The notes beneath the pieces were generated by a model. That model worked only from the letters and a program-made list of their open reading frames with translations, was not told the DNA's origin and did not search any database. A DNA stretch of 64,000 nt. Origin: Aporhodopirellula rubra (GTDB lineage: Bacteria > Planctomycetota > Planctomycetia > Pirellulales > Pirellulaceae). The position numbers were made by a program, and so were the translations under genes. Of the stretch, positions 9,155 through 18,035 are shown in pieces (positions within the stretch are counted from its first letter, which is position 1; each line of letters opens with the position of its first letter). Location: NCBI RefSeq assembly GCF_014192335.1, contig NZ_JACHXU010000021.1, positions 1 to 64,000 on the forward strand, in the 5' to 3' direction.

Positions 9155-10119
9155 AAACGTTGACATTCCCAGCACTCAGCATGTGCCTCGCATTCATTTG
9201 CGGCGGCCTCACGACGGCGAACGAACCGAAGCCCATCGACCTACTAACGATTGAAGATGACGACGTGAAAGTTGGCATCGATCGGCGGAAAGGGGGTTCG
9301 ATCACTTGGTTATCGTCGAGTGAATATCCCAAAAACATCGTCAACATCGCCGATCCCGGACGACTGATCCAGCAATCTTATTACGCCGGTCGAGCAATTG
9401 ACCGGACATCCGACGGGCAAAATCAAGCGTGGAGCCCCTGGTCTTGGAACCCGATCCAAGGTGGCGGAGTCGGCAGCACGGGCGACCAAGGAAGCTGGGC
9501 TCGCGTGACAACGTTTCGCAAAGACGCCGATGGTCTCTACTCCGAAACCATCCCCAAACTATGGGACATGCCCGACGAGGAAGCGAGCGCGTTGATGCGT
9601 CAATGGACATCACTGGAACCCAACATGCCGGGTGTCGTGTGCGTGCAATGCGAATTCCAAACGATGCGAAAGGCAGGCGATCGATGGGGCGGCGTCACCA
9701 ACAATCCGCAAGAACTCCCCGCCTGCTATTTTACTCGCAATTTCTCCGACATCCGCAGCTATCTCGGAAACGGCGAGTGGCGACCCGAGCACCAACCGCC
9801 CGGCCCACCCTGGGGCACAACCAATCCACCATTCAAAGCAATGGCAATGTTCGCTCCGTCCGGCCAAGGTGTGGCCATCTACTCACCGACGTCGGGACCA
9901 ATCTGGAACTTTGGCCCTCACGGCACGAAACCGTCGAATCGCCCCGAAGACGGCCCTTGCATGCACGTCGCACCGATCGATCGAGTAAGATTAAGCCATG
10001 CGTGCACGTTTCGATATCGATATTGGTTGACCGTCGGAACCGATTCTGAGATCGCAGAACGTCTCGACGTCTTACGGGCAAAGTATTCGTCCGAAACGTC
10101 GGAAATCGCCCATCCATGA
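9151..10119 (+). CDS. Secreted protein of unknown function, possible beta-sandwich (mutarotase-like) fold
   Basis: 322 residues, start fixed by the 4-base overlap with the sulfatase. A signal peptide (MKTLTFPALSMCLAFICGG) is followed by a mature protein with alternating strands. Near its N-terminus, KVGIDRRKGGSITWLSSS and DPGRLIQQSYYAG resemble the start of galactose-mutarotase-like or hydrolase-associated beta-sandwich domains; this is my reading, not a family I can name with certainty. It is rich in Trp and Pro (WSPWSWNP, HQPPGPPWGTTNPPF), as expected for a carbohydrate-handling surface. Its coupling to a sulfatase and position before a glycosidase-like gene suggest a role in degrading a sulfated glycan. 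Confidence 0.75.
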   Translation: MKTLTFPALSMCLAFICGGLTTANEPKPIDLLTIEDDDVKVGIDRRKGGSITWLSSSEYPKNIVNIADPGRLIQQSYYAGRAIDRTSDGQNQAWSPWSWNPIQGGGVGSTGDQGSWARVTTFRKDADGLYSETIPKLWDMPDEEASALMRQWTSLEPNMPGVVCVQCEFQTMRKAGDRWGGVTNNPQELPACYFTRNFSDIRSYLGNGEWRPEHQPPGPPWGTTNPPFKAMAMFAPSGQGVAIYSPTSGPIWNFGPHGTKPSNRPEDGPCMHVAPIDRVRLSHACTFRYRYWLTVGTDSEIAERLDVLRAKYSSETSEIAHP

Positions 10120-10226
10120 CCGATGCCGAAGGGCATGCTCGGTAGACGCCAACACGCCTTCCTGCCTTCCCGGGCCTCACGGCCCTCCCACCTCACATCT
10201 CCCCACCTCACGTCCCCCCGCCTTCC

Positions 10227-12359
10227 ATGTTTCGAACCTGCCTTGCGTTTTGCGCGATCGTTCTATGCTGCGAACTCTCCGCCGAACAAATTGAATGCGT
10301 CCTGAGAACGCCAAACGAAATCAATCGAGAGAACGTTCAACTCAACAACGGAACGATTGAAATTCACGGTTCCGCCTCGATTGAAATCGTTCCGCAATCA
10401 AAAGTCGGCAAAGGCGATTGGGCGATCGAATTCGAAACGTTTTGCGTCGGCGGCGTTGAACAAATGACGCTGGCATCCGCCTTTGACCAATCGACCTCGC
10501 CCAACACGGCTTCTAAAGAGACGTCTGGAAATAAAACCTCGACTCCGCAATCGCTGCCACCGTTCATTCACAGCGAAACGTTTCGTCCGCATGTCGCGAT
10601 TCTCGAAGAGGCAAATGGTTTTCATCTCACCGGTGTGGACGTGTTACGCCTGGACCTCACGATGAAAGACGACGCGGTGCTTCAAATCCGCAACGTTCGT
10701 CTTCGTCGCCCACAGGAGAGCGACCATGAGAAAGACGCTGACTCCTTGGCACACGCGGCGGATCCTGAATTACTGAACGCCTATCTCTCTGGCACCTTCG
10801 CTAGCACGATCACCGGCGTCACCGTCGGCATGTCGGACATCCAAATCACTGGCACCGTCGCGAATCACCGAACCGGCGTGACGCTCGGTGACATCCCCAT
10901 GGAAACTCTCCTGGGCGACCAATCACCTTATCGCGAACTCATTGACATCGAAATCCAAAACGACGGATCCTTCGAAGTCAGCGTACCTCGCTCGACACTC
11001 GTCGACGATCGAAGAGTTGACCGCCTCACTGATCGCTGGCAACTCTTTCACGACGGCCCCTCCGGCAACGTTGCGATCAGTCACGCACGCTACGCCGAAA
11101 CGGTCGCATGCCGTCAACCAAATTTGCCACCGGCAAAGCCGAGTTCGAAAAAGGGTTTGGGTGGATGGTCGGCTCAACGAAGTCCGGCGTTAAAGAACGA
11201 ACTCAAAGACTTGGGCATCACCGCCGTCACCGTGAACGTCGCGGGACTGCACCAATATGTCTCCACGCGCCCGCACCCGAATTTCACCAAATTCAGTTGG
11301 CAGGGACGCGACTACTATGCGAATGGACGAGCACTCCAACAACTCGACCAAACCTTCCGCGAAGCGGCAGCTAACAACGTGATGGTTTCGGCCATCTTGC
11401 TAATCAGCAATCCTGAAAACTCCGGCGACGAAGACCTTCAACGACTCCGCCATCCTGACGCCGACCCGAGCGGGATGTTTGCGATGCCTGCCGTCACCTC
11501 TTCCGAAGGAATCGGATACTACGGCGCGATTTTAAACTTGATGGCCGAGCGTTGGTCTCGCGACGACGGCATCCATGGTCGCGTGCATCACTGGATCGTG
11601 CATAACGAAGTCGACTTCGGTTCGATATGGACGAACGCGGGTCGCAAATCGGATATCACGTACATGGATCTCTACCAACGCTCGATGCGCATGATCGACC
11701 TGATCGCTCGACAATATGATCCCAACGCGAGAGCCTGGATCTCACTGACTCATCATTGGGCCGAACGAGGCAACGAGTACGGCTACGGTTCCAAACGCAT
11801 GCTTGATCTGCTCGTGCAGTTTTGCCAAACCGAAGGCGACTTCCCCTGGGGGCTGGCCTATCATCCATACCCACAGAGCTTGTTCGACCCACGAACTTGG
11901 CAAGACGAGAAGGCGACCTTTGAGTTCGCCACGCCCAAGATCACTCCGAAGAATATTGAGGTGCTCGACGCGTACATGAAGTTGCCACAGAACCGTTACC
12001 ACGATGCCGTACGTCCGGTTCACCTTTCCGAAAACGGATTCAATTCCAAAGACTACTCCGACGCGGCCCAGCAAAATCAAGCGGCGGGCATGGCACTCGC
12101 GTGGAAGAAGATTCAATCGCTCTCATCCATTGAGACCTGGCACTACCACAATTGGATCGACAATCGACATGAAGGTGGACTCAAAATCGGGCTCAGAAAG
12201 TTCAGTGACGAGTCCGGCGACCCGCTCGGCAAAAAGCTGATTTGGAACCTCTACCAAGCATTCGGCACGCCGCGTGAAGACGCCGAGGCGAATCGCTATC
12301 TGCAAACGATCGGTGCCAAATCATGGAACGATTTGATCCATCAAGAGAGTATTCATTGA
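10227..12359 (+). CDS. Secreted DUF5722-like putative glycoside hydrolase
   Basis: 710 residues with an N-terminal signal (MFRTCLAFCAIVLCCELSAE). The first 300 residues are beta-rich. The second half has features of a clan-A (beta/alpha)8 glycosidase: ITAVTVNVAGLHQYVS, a WIVHNEVDFGSIWTNAG segment where NE would supply the acid/base Glu, and PVHLSENGFNS where SEN would supply the nucleophile Glu. This layout matches what I recall of the DUF5722 family of planctomycetes and Bacteroidetes. The 107-bp gap from the previous gene is pyrimidine-rich and holds no gene, so it may be in the same transcript. Substrate unknown; catalytic assignment is inference from motif spacing. Confidence 0.78.
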   Translation: MFRTCLAFCAIVLCCELSAEQIECVLRTPNEINRENVQLNNGTIEIHGSASIEIVPQSKVGKGDWAIEFETFCVGGVEQMTLASAFDQSTSPNTASKETSGNKTSTPQSLPPFIHSETFRPHVAILEEANGFHLTGVDVLRLDLTMKDDAVLQIRNVRLRRPQESDHEKDADSLAHAADPELLNAYLSGTFASTITGVTVGMSDIQITGTVANHRTGVTLGDIPMETLLGDQSPYRELIDIEIQNDGSFEVSVPRSTLVDDRRVDRLTDRWQLFHDGPSGNVAISHARYAETVACRQPNLPPAKPSSKKGLGGWSAQRSPALKNELKDLGITAVTVNVAGLHQYVSTRPHPNFTKFSWQGRDYYANGRALQQLDQTFREAAANNVMVSAILLISNPENSGDEDLQRLRHPDADPSGMFAMPAVTSSEGIGYYGAILNLMAERWSRDDGIHGRVHHWIVHNEVDFGSIWTNAGRKSDITYMDLYQRSMRMIDLIARQYDPNARAWISLTHHWAERGNEYGYGSKRMLDLLVQFCQTEGDFPWGLAYHPYPQSLFDPRTWQDEKATFEFATPKITPKNIEVLDAYMKLPQNRYHDAVRPVHLSENGFNSKDYSDAAQQNQAAGMALAWKKIQSLSSIETWHYHNWIDNRHEGGLKIGLRKFSDESGDPLGKKLIWNLYQAFGTPREDAEANRYLQTIGAKSWNDLIHQESIH

Positions 12360-12522
12360 CTCGAATTTTCCCGTGTCAAATCGAGGGTTCCTTACGTTTC
12401 CCAACCGGTCTTTCGCGATCGTTGAATTCCGGTTGAGGCTCGTGTAGATTGCAGAGCGATGACGGCGAACCGGCGTCTCCGTAATAGCGACGTCTGATTC
12501 AACAACATACTTGACGGACAGC

Positions 12523-13101
12523 ATGCAACTCATCTCGAAAACCAAATCAGTTGTCTCGGCGATCAAGTTCAACCTGAAGGTGCAATCGCTACCCGATCGC
12601 ATTTATCTCCGGCAGGTCATGTTGCCCGAGATGGCGTCGACCAAGCCCGCGAATGTGCTGCTCGCCGGAACGCGGCGATACACTCGTCGATACCCTCAAT
12701 GTTTTGACCAAACAGTGACGACTGTTTGGACGATCGATTTCGATCCCTCGGCCGCTCGGTTCGGCAACGCTGCACGACACCGTGTCGGCGACATGTGCAG
12801 CGTCGATGAAGTCTTTCACGACATTCGTTTTGATATCATTCATATCAACGGCATCCTAGGATTCGGAGTCGACACTCCCGAAAGCATCCGCAGGATGATC
12901 GAGGCCTGCCATCGCGCGATTCAACCGGACGGATACATCATGCTGGGATGGGACGCAGACCGAACTCCCGACCCCACACTGAATCCTGACATCACGTCAC
13001 GGTTTGTGCACACCGCCTTTGCGGGACTTCCCCCGAGACATACCGTCACCGGCCTCGATGGCTACGACCACGTGTTTGACTGGTTTCGGCGAACTGATTG
13101 A
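12523..13101 (+). CDS. Class I SAM-dependent methyltransferase-like protein
   Basis: 192 residues from the ATG at 12523. A Rossmann-type pattern is visible: ANVLLAGTRRYTRRYP (motif I region, though the usual GxGxG is reduced to AGTRRY), VWTIDFDPSAARFG (acidic end of strand 2), FDIIHINGILGFGVD (motif post-II) and EACHRAIQPDGYIMLGWD (strand 5 region typical of Methyltransf_11 proteins). The weak glycine motif means cofactor binding should not be taken for granted. It is convergent with the TolC-like gene, 43 bp apart. Substrate unknown; no partner gene is evident. Confidence 0.7.
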   Translation: MQLISKTKSVVSAIKFNLKVQSLPDRIYLRQVMLPEMASTKPANVLLAGTRRYTRRYPQCFDQTVTTVWTIDFDPSAARFGNAARHRVGDMCSVDEVFHDIRFDIIHINGILGFGVDTPESIRRMIEACHRAIQPDGYIMLGWDADRTPDPTLNPDITSRFVHTAFAGLPPRHTVTGLDGYDHVFDWFRRTD

Positions 13102-13144
13102 GACGAACGGCCAACGCCCGATCACTTCGATGTTGGCACGGGTT

Positions 13145-14677
13145 CTACTGACAACCGACCGTGCGTTCGATCTGGGCGAGCGTGCTGGCCAGGGTCGCTT
13201 CCGTGCGTGCGACATTGACTTGCAACGACAACAGCTCGCGGTAGGTGGCGACCAGATCGATGAAGTCCGCTTTGTTGCCTTGGTAATCCGCTGTCGTGAT
13301 TTCGAGAGTCTGCTCGGTGCGCGGGATCAACCGTTCGCGGAACAGATCGAGCTGTTCGATTGCGGCGTAGGCGGCGGCGACTTGACGGCGAAGCTTACCA
13401 CGTAAACGATCACGTTCGGCTTCGCGACGAAGCACAGCACTGCTGCGAGTGTGGGCGGCTTCACTGACGCCGGCGTTGAGCTTGTCACGCCAAATCGGAA
13501 GCGTGACTCCAACGGAAAAGTTAATGTTGTCATGCCCATTGGCGACCGGACTGAGGACATCCTCATCGTCACTAATGATGGCATAGCCTAACCCGAGTTG
13601 GAAATTAGGGTATCGCTGCAGACACGCGAGCGTCTCTTTCGCCCGGTCGCGGGCGATCTCGGCCGCGAGCCCACGCAACGTCGGGTTGCATTGCTCGGCC
13701 TGAGCGACGAGCAGTTCCAATTGCGGCACCGCTTCGTCCACGTTGAGTGCGTCGACGGCCGTGGGCATGTATTCGAGTGGCATACGAACGAGCGCACCGA
13801 GATCCGCACGAGCTTGCTCGCGTTGTCGGCGCAACACAATCAATTGTTCGGCGAGTCGATCGCCCTCCAATTCCGCACGGAGGACGTCTTGCTGGCTGCC
13901 GCCGGTTTTGTAACGGGCTTCCGAAACGGTGATGAGATCATCGACGAGCTCGCGGTTATCTTCGACGATCCCGATCAATTCGTCGGCGAGCCACAGCTCG
14001 TAATACGCGAGACGAACCGCCTCGGTAATCTCGATTTCCTGCTTCGCAATTTCAGCCATTTGCACTTGCACTTCCCGCGTCGCCACCGTGCCGCGCGCGT
14101 TCAGCTTTTTTGGCCACGGCACATTCTGAGTCAACGAGAATTGATGACCGACGCGACCGCCTGCTGTTTGCAGGGCTTGATCACGAATCGGCCAAAACGT
14201 GTTCCCCAACATCGGGTCGTCGAGCGACGTCGCCTGTGGAATCCGATGCTGCGCCGCCGCAACTCTTTGCCGCGCCGCCGCGATCGACGGATGCGAGGCC
14301 AGAGCCGTCGCGATCAGACCATCGAGCGAAACAGTGTCACTCGATGGTGGTGGCGAAAACTCAACTCCGAGGGCCGATCCGCTCAATTGCGACCGGAATG
14401 AGTTCTCGAGAGGTGTGCTGCCCTCCTCCGCGGAACCGGCATGACTTTTGCCTTCGTCTTCCCCTGAGTCGTCTGACGCTGTCTCGATTTGAAAATCGAC
14501 CAGTGCGACAGGCGATTGTTCCTGGGTCGCGGCCGCGGGAACCGAAGGATTTGACGCCACGAACGCCTTTTGAACACCATTCGCGTGACAACCGGAGCCC
14601 CCGATTAAACACGCCAGCAAAAGTTTTTGCTTCGCGTGACGTCCCGTAATTCGAGAGGATTCCCTCGGTTCAGTCAT
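13145..14677 (-). CDS. TolC-family outer membrane efflux lipoprotein (CusC-like)
   Basis: 510 residues from 14677 (MTEPRESSRITGR); this start gives a signal with lipobox LIGGSGC, so the protein is probably lipidated. After a disordered acidic region (to about 115) the outer membrane efflux protein repeats begin (LIATALASHPSIAAARQRV), with the paired long helices typical of TolC trimers (VRLAYYELWLADELIGIVEDN; second half ending VATYRELLSLQVNVARTEATL). It would form the outer-membrane duct for the CusB/CusA-like proteins encoded divergently at 15859-21542. The shared divergent region holds a palindrome of CsoR-box type at 14752-14768, so it is probably induced by copper or silver. Confidence 0.9.
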   Translation of the reverse strand: MTEPRESSRITGRHAKQKLLLACLIGGSGCHANGVQKAFVASNPSVPAAATQEQSPVALVDFQIETASDDSGEDEGKSHAGSAEEGSTPLENSFRSQLSGSALGVEFSPPPSSDTVSLDGLIATALASHPSIAAARQRVAAAQHRIPQATSLDDPMLGNTFWPIRDQALQTAGGRVGHQFSLTQNVPWPKKLNARGTVATREVQVQMAEIAKQEIEITEAVRLAYYELWLADELIGIVEDNRELVDDLITVSEARYKTGGSQQDVLRAELEGDRLAEQLIVLRRQREQARADLGALVRMPLEYMPTAVDALNVDEAVPQLELLVAQAEQCNPTLRGLAAEIARDRAKETLACLQRYPNFQLGLGYAIISDDEDVLSPVANGHDNINFSVGVTLPIWRDKLNAGVSEAAHTRSSAVLRREAERDRLRGKLRRQVAAAYAAIEQLDLFRERLIPRTEQTLEITTADYQGNKADFIDLVATYRELLSLQVNVARTEATLASTLAQIERTVGCQ

Positions 14678-14751
14678 GCGTTTTGTGCCCTTGATACCAT
14701 TAATGACGAAGATCCGCCTTGAACACTTTTCGGCACGCAACGATAATACAC

Positions 14752-14768
14752 ATGCCCCAATGGGGTAT
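14752..14768. promoter_or_regulatory. Candidate CsoR operator, divergent promoter region 1
   Basis: ATGCCCCAATGGGGTAT is an almost perfect palindrome with half-sites ATRCCCC/GGGGTAT. It lies between the TolC-like gene (minus) and the Cys-rich protein gene (plus), 20 bases before the latter's ATG. The pattern TACC...GGTA with C/G-rich flanks is the known form of Cu(I)-responsive CsoR boxes. A second copy is at 22314-22330, beside csoR itself. Thirteen of 18 aligned bases agree between the two. Confidence 0.68.
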
Positions 14769-14788
14769 ATTTCCTTCTCCGGTCACCG

Positions 14789-15283
14789 ATGAACCTCCCA
14801 ACAATCCGCATTGCCGTCATACTTTGCCTGGTCGTCAGCATGACGATTCAGCCGATGTCGGCGTACGCGATGGCGGGACCATGCAGTGGTAACGTTTGCG
14901 AACAAACGCAAATGTGCAGCGGCTGCGGTTGTTGCGAAGTTTCGCACGACAAAGAGCGTTGCTGTTGCTGCAATCGCCCGTCTCCGGAGACCGTGAAATC
15001 GGATACCGAATCCCAAGATTCAGTCGGTGCCGTCACGTCCACGAGCGAGCTCAACAATGTCGCCGTGGAAGGACGCTGCACTTGTGGCGTTTCCTCTCCA
15101 CCGATGGATCGCACCAATCCTCGCGAGCAGGTGACTCGCCAGACAAGTCCCCGCGTCGCATCGCTGGACTTTGTCGTACTTGATGACGAGGAGTTACCGA
15201 TCCTTCGGCCGCGTGTCATCGACGATGCTTCCGGCAGCCGTGCCGATTTCTCTCAACGCGTTCTCTGCGTTTGGCGGATTTAA
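14789..15283 (+). CDS. Exported cysteine-rich protein of the copper locus
   Basis: 164 residues with an N-terminal signal peptide (ILCLVVSMTIQPMSAYA). Immediately after it comes a dense Cys cluster: ten Cys within about 35 residues, including SGCGCCEVSHDKERCCCC, with a later CTC. The rest is hydrophilic and unremarkable. The density of thiols and location between the TolC-like and CusB-like genes suggest a periplasmic Cu(I)/Ag(I) scavenger or chaperone. I do not recognise a family. A candidate CsoR operator lies 20 bases upstream of the start. Confidence 0.75.
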   Translation: MNLPTIRIAVILCLVVSMTIQPMSAYAMAGPCSGNVCEQTQMCSGCGCCEVSHDKERCCCCNRPSPETVKSDTESQDSVGAVTSTSELNNVAVEGRCTCGVSSPPMDRTNPREQVTRQTSPRVASLDFVVLDDEELPILRPRVIDDASGSRADFSQRVLCVWRI

Positions 15284-15383
15284 CGATTTCCGAGAAGGAG
15301 CGTGCGCGCTCTCAGAACGAAAATCATTGATTCCAAACCAGTCTTCCGACGGAAACGTTCCGTCACAAACCAGAGAAACAAAT

Positions 15384-15761
15384 ATGCGCTACCTTATGGC
15401 TTCAGCAGCCCTGCTGCTTCTATCCGCTGCGATCATCGGATGCGGAAGCACTTCCGAAACCGACACGACGCCCGCCGTTACCGACCCGGTCGAGGCAACC
15501 TCGGTCAGCCTCGCGAATACGAAATGTCCGATCATGGGCGGAACGCCGACTGAGGAACTCACCGTTGACTACGACGGAAAAACGATCGGCTTTTGTTGCG
15601 ACGGTTGCCCTCAAAAATGGGCCACACTCGACGAAGACGAGAAGGCAGAAAAGTTCGCCAAAGTCGATGCTCATGCCGGGCACGATCACGATGTGGATGG
15701 TCATGATGCGGACGCTCACGATGCGGATGGCCACGGCCACTCGGATCAACTCGGCCAATAG
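15384..15761 (+). CDS. Lipoprotein with TRASH/YHS-like metal-binding motif and His-rich tail
   Basis: 125 residues from the ATG at 15384; the longer frame has no signal. The leader MRYLMASAALLLLSAAIIGC is a clear lipoprotein signal with Cys20 as the lipidated residue. The mature part holds KCPIMGGTPTEELTVDYDG and then TIGFCCDGCPQKW, a C-x(n)-C-C-x2-C pattern like the TRASH/YHS metal-binding domains found in heavy-metal systems. The C-terminus is His/Asp-rich (HAGHDHDVDGHDADAHDADG). It probably binds Cu(I) or another soft metal at the inner or outer membrane and passes it to the efflux complex encoded just downstream. Confidence 0.85.
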   Translation: MRYLMASAALLLLSAAIIGCGSTSETDTTPAVTDPVEATSVSLANTKCPIMGGTPTEELTVDYDGKTIGFCCDGCPQKWATLDEDEKAEKFAKVDAHAGHDHDVDGHDADAHDADGHGHSDQLGQ

Positions 15762-15858
15762 CCTTTGAAACCGTCGACCTGTGAGGTATCTCCGGCGGCA
15801 GCGTCACATTGTAGACGCTGTCGTCGGAGGCACTCCTGTTCGCTAACGCTGTGAGGCA

Positions 15859-18033
15859 ATGATGAGCGAGTCCCAAACGGATCCCGAACATCCACAGGAA
15901 CCTCGAGACAAACGGTCGTCGAGTCGGGAGGGAAATCCGCCTGCAACCAAAACGCTTTCGGACCGTCTTGCGCGTTTCAAATGGCTCGGGCGAACGGTCA
16001 CCCATGCGTCGGTGATCCTGTTGGTATTCATCGGTGGAATCGCATTAATCGGCGTGGCCCAGCGGCTCGATTGGATTCAACGCAGTGGTGAAGTTGCATC
16101 CGGCGGTGCGTCGCACGTTCATGAAGGCGAGACCATCTACACTTGCCCGATGCACCCACAAATTCGGCAGAACGAACCCGGCGACTGTCCGATTTGCGGA
16201 ATGAAATTGGTTCCAACGTCCACCAGTGCGAAAGCCAATCCGACAGGCGCAACCGACGATCGCTATCTCTGTCCGATGATGTGCACTCCTCCGTCGAGCG
16301 AACCGGGTCGCTGTCCGGTCTGTGCGATGGAACTAGTCAAATCAACAGGCGGCGGTGGAGGCGATGGTGTGTCCGTCACCATCGAACCAGTGGCCCGCCG
16401 TTTGATCGGAATCCAAACCGCCAAAGCAAAACAAGGTCCGGTCACGCAAACCATTCGTACCATCGGATCAATCAGCTACGACGAAAGCAAACTCGCCACC
16501 ATCTCCGCCTACGTCGGCGGCCGCATCGAAAAACTCTACGCGAACTACGTCGGTGTCCCTGTCGAGAAAGACGACGACCTGGCTCTGATTTACAGCCCGG
16601 ATCTTTATTCCGCACAGGTCGAGTTCCTGACCGCGCAGTCCGGCGGCGGATTGAAGCGTTTGGGTGGTTCCTCCGATTTCCAAAAACTCGCGAAACAGAA
16701 ACTCATTGAACTCGGATTCACCGACGACCAAGTCGCCAACCTGCGTTCACGCGGCAAAGCCGAGAGCCGCATGCGTCTGCGTTCTCCCATCAAGGGAACC
16801 GTTATCGATAAGTTTGCCGTCGAGGGTGACTACCTCAAAACAGGCGACGAGGTCTACCGAATCGCGGACTTGTCGACGGTCTGGTTGATGCTCGATCTGT
16901 ATCCCGACGATGCTTCCCGGATCCGATTCGGACAACAAGTGAAGGCCGAGGTTTCGTCAACACCGGGTCGCGTCCACACCGGTCGAGTGGCATTCATCGA
17001 TCCAACTGTGAACGAAAAAACCCGAACCGTTCGCGTCCGCGTTGAGATGCTGAACACCGACGGCAAACTGCGGCCAGGCGACTATGCCACCGCCCGCATT
17101 GAGGTTCCCGCGATTCGTCAAGACATCCTTTACGATCCGTCGCTCGCGGGTAAATACATCAGCCCCATGCATCCGCAAATCATTCGCAACCAACCTGGTG
17201 AGTGCCCGATTTGTGGAATGGATTTGATCCCAACCTCCCAACTCGGATTCGCCGACGCACCGCTTCCACAGCAAAACGTTGTCACGGTTCCACGAGACAC
17301 CGTGCTGATGACAGGCGACACGAGCGTCGTGTACGTCGAAACCGAACCGGGGCGATTCGAGATCCGACGAGTCAGCGTCGGCCCGATGACGGATGATCGC
17401 GCCGTGATCATCGAGGGCATTACGGCCGGAGAAACGATAGCGACCCACGGAAATTTCCTAATCGATTCGCAAATGCAACTTGCGGGCAACCCGTCGCTGA
17501 TGGACCCACGCAAAGCCTCGAGTTATCCACCGGGTCCGCTCGAATTGTCCGACATCCTAACAACAGTCCTCTCGGGGCAATCGGGCGAACTGTTTGACAA
17601 CGCCTACGCGGCCTATTTTGAAATTCAAAAAACGCTCGCCTCGGATCGTGCTCCCGATGCCAGTGTTGTCGGCGTTCTCCGTGATTCGCTCACTCAACTA
17701 TCGTCGCAGCCTGATTTGCCCAAACGAGCATTCAGCCACGTGCAACGTGCTCAACAATCGTTGGAACGCATGAACAATTCGCTCGAGCGAACACGTGAAG
17801 GTTTCCGCGTTCTCAGCCACGCCCTGTTACGCACCGCTGCGATCGTTCGAGGACCTCAAACGGCCGACAAGCTGTACCACATGTTTTGCCCGATGGTGCC
17901 CGGTGGCGGCGGTGACTGGATGCAACGCGACAGCGAACTCATCAATCCCTACTGGGGCAGCGAAATGCTGTCCTGCGGCGAAGTAGTCGATGACATGTCG
18001 ATCGCACCTCTGCTCGAAAGCCAGAGGAAATAG
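15859..18033 (+). CDS. CusB-like RND periplasmic adaptor with three heavy-metal-binding domains and DUF3347 tail
   Basis: 724-residue membrane fusion protein. ATG at 15859 with GTGAGG just upstream. One TM helix at about 48-68 (HASVILLVFIGGIALIGV). Three short metal-binding knuckles are visible: YTCPMHPQI...CPICGMKL (about 93-118), YLCPMMCTPP...CPVCAMEL (about 135-160) and ISPMHPQI...CPICGMDL (about 432-458). The barrel-sandwich/hairpin core lies between knuckles two and three (GGRIEKLYANYVGVPVEK, GTVIDKFAVEGDYL). The C-terminal 160 residues resemble DUF3347 (MFCPMVPGGGGDWMQ, INPYWGSEMLSCGEV). It would bridge the pump and the TolC-like duct while capturing Cu(I)/Ag(I). The gap to the pump gene is two bases. 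Confidence 0.94.
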   Translation: MMSESQTDPEHPQEPRDKRSSSREGNPPATKTLSDRLARFKWLGRTVTHASVILLVFIGGIALIGVAQRLDWIQRSGEVASGGASHVHEGETIYTCPMHPQIRQNEPGDCPICGMKLVPTSTSAKANPTGATDDRYLCPMMCTPPSSEPGRCPVCAMELVKSTGGGGGDGVSVTIEPVARRLIGIQTAKAKQGPVTQTIRTIGSISYDESKLATISAYVGGRIEKLYANYVGVPVEKDDDLALIYSPDLYSAQVEFLTAQSGGGLKRLGGSSDFQKLAKQKLIELGFTDDQVANLRSRGKAESRMRLRSPIKGTVIDKFAVEGDYLKTGDEVYRIADLSTVWLMLDLYPDDASRIRFGQQVKAEVSSTPGRVHTGRVAFIDPTVNEKTRTVRVRVEMLNTDGKLRPGDYATARIEVPAIRQDILYDPSLAGKYISPMHPQIIRNQPGECPICGMDLIPTSQLGFADAPLPQQNVVTVPRDTVLMTGDTSVVYVETEPGRFEIRRVSVGPMTDDRAVIIEGITAGETIATHGNFLIDSQMQLAGNPSLMDPRKASSYPPGPLELSDILTTVLSGQSGELFDNAYAAYFEIQKTLASDRAPDASVVGVLRDSLTQLSSQPDLPKRAFSHVQRAQQSLERMNNSLERTREGFRVLSHALLRTAAIVRGPQTADKLYHMFCPMVPGGGGDWMQRDSELINPYWGSEMLSCGEVVDDMSIAPLLESQRK

Positions 18034-18035
18034 CG

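Noticed and set aside
13598-14401. 267-residue plus-strand ORF
   Set aside because: Antisense shadow of the TolC-family gene.
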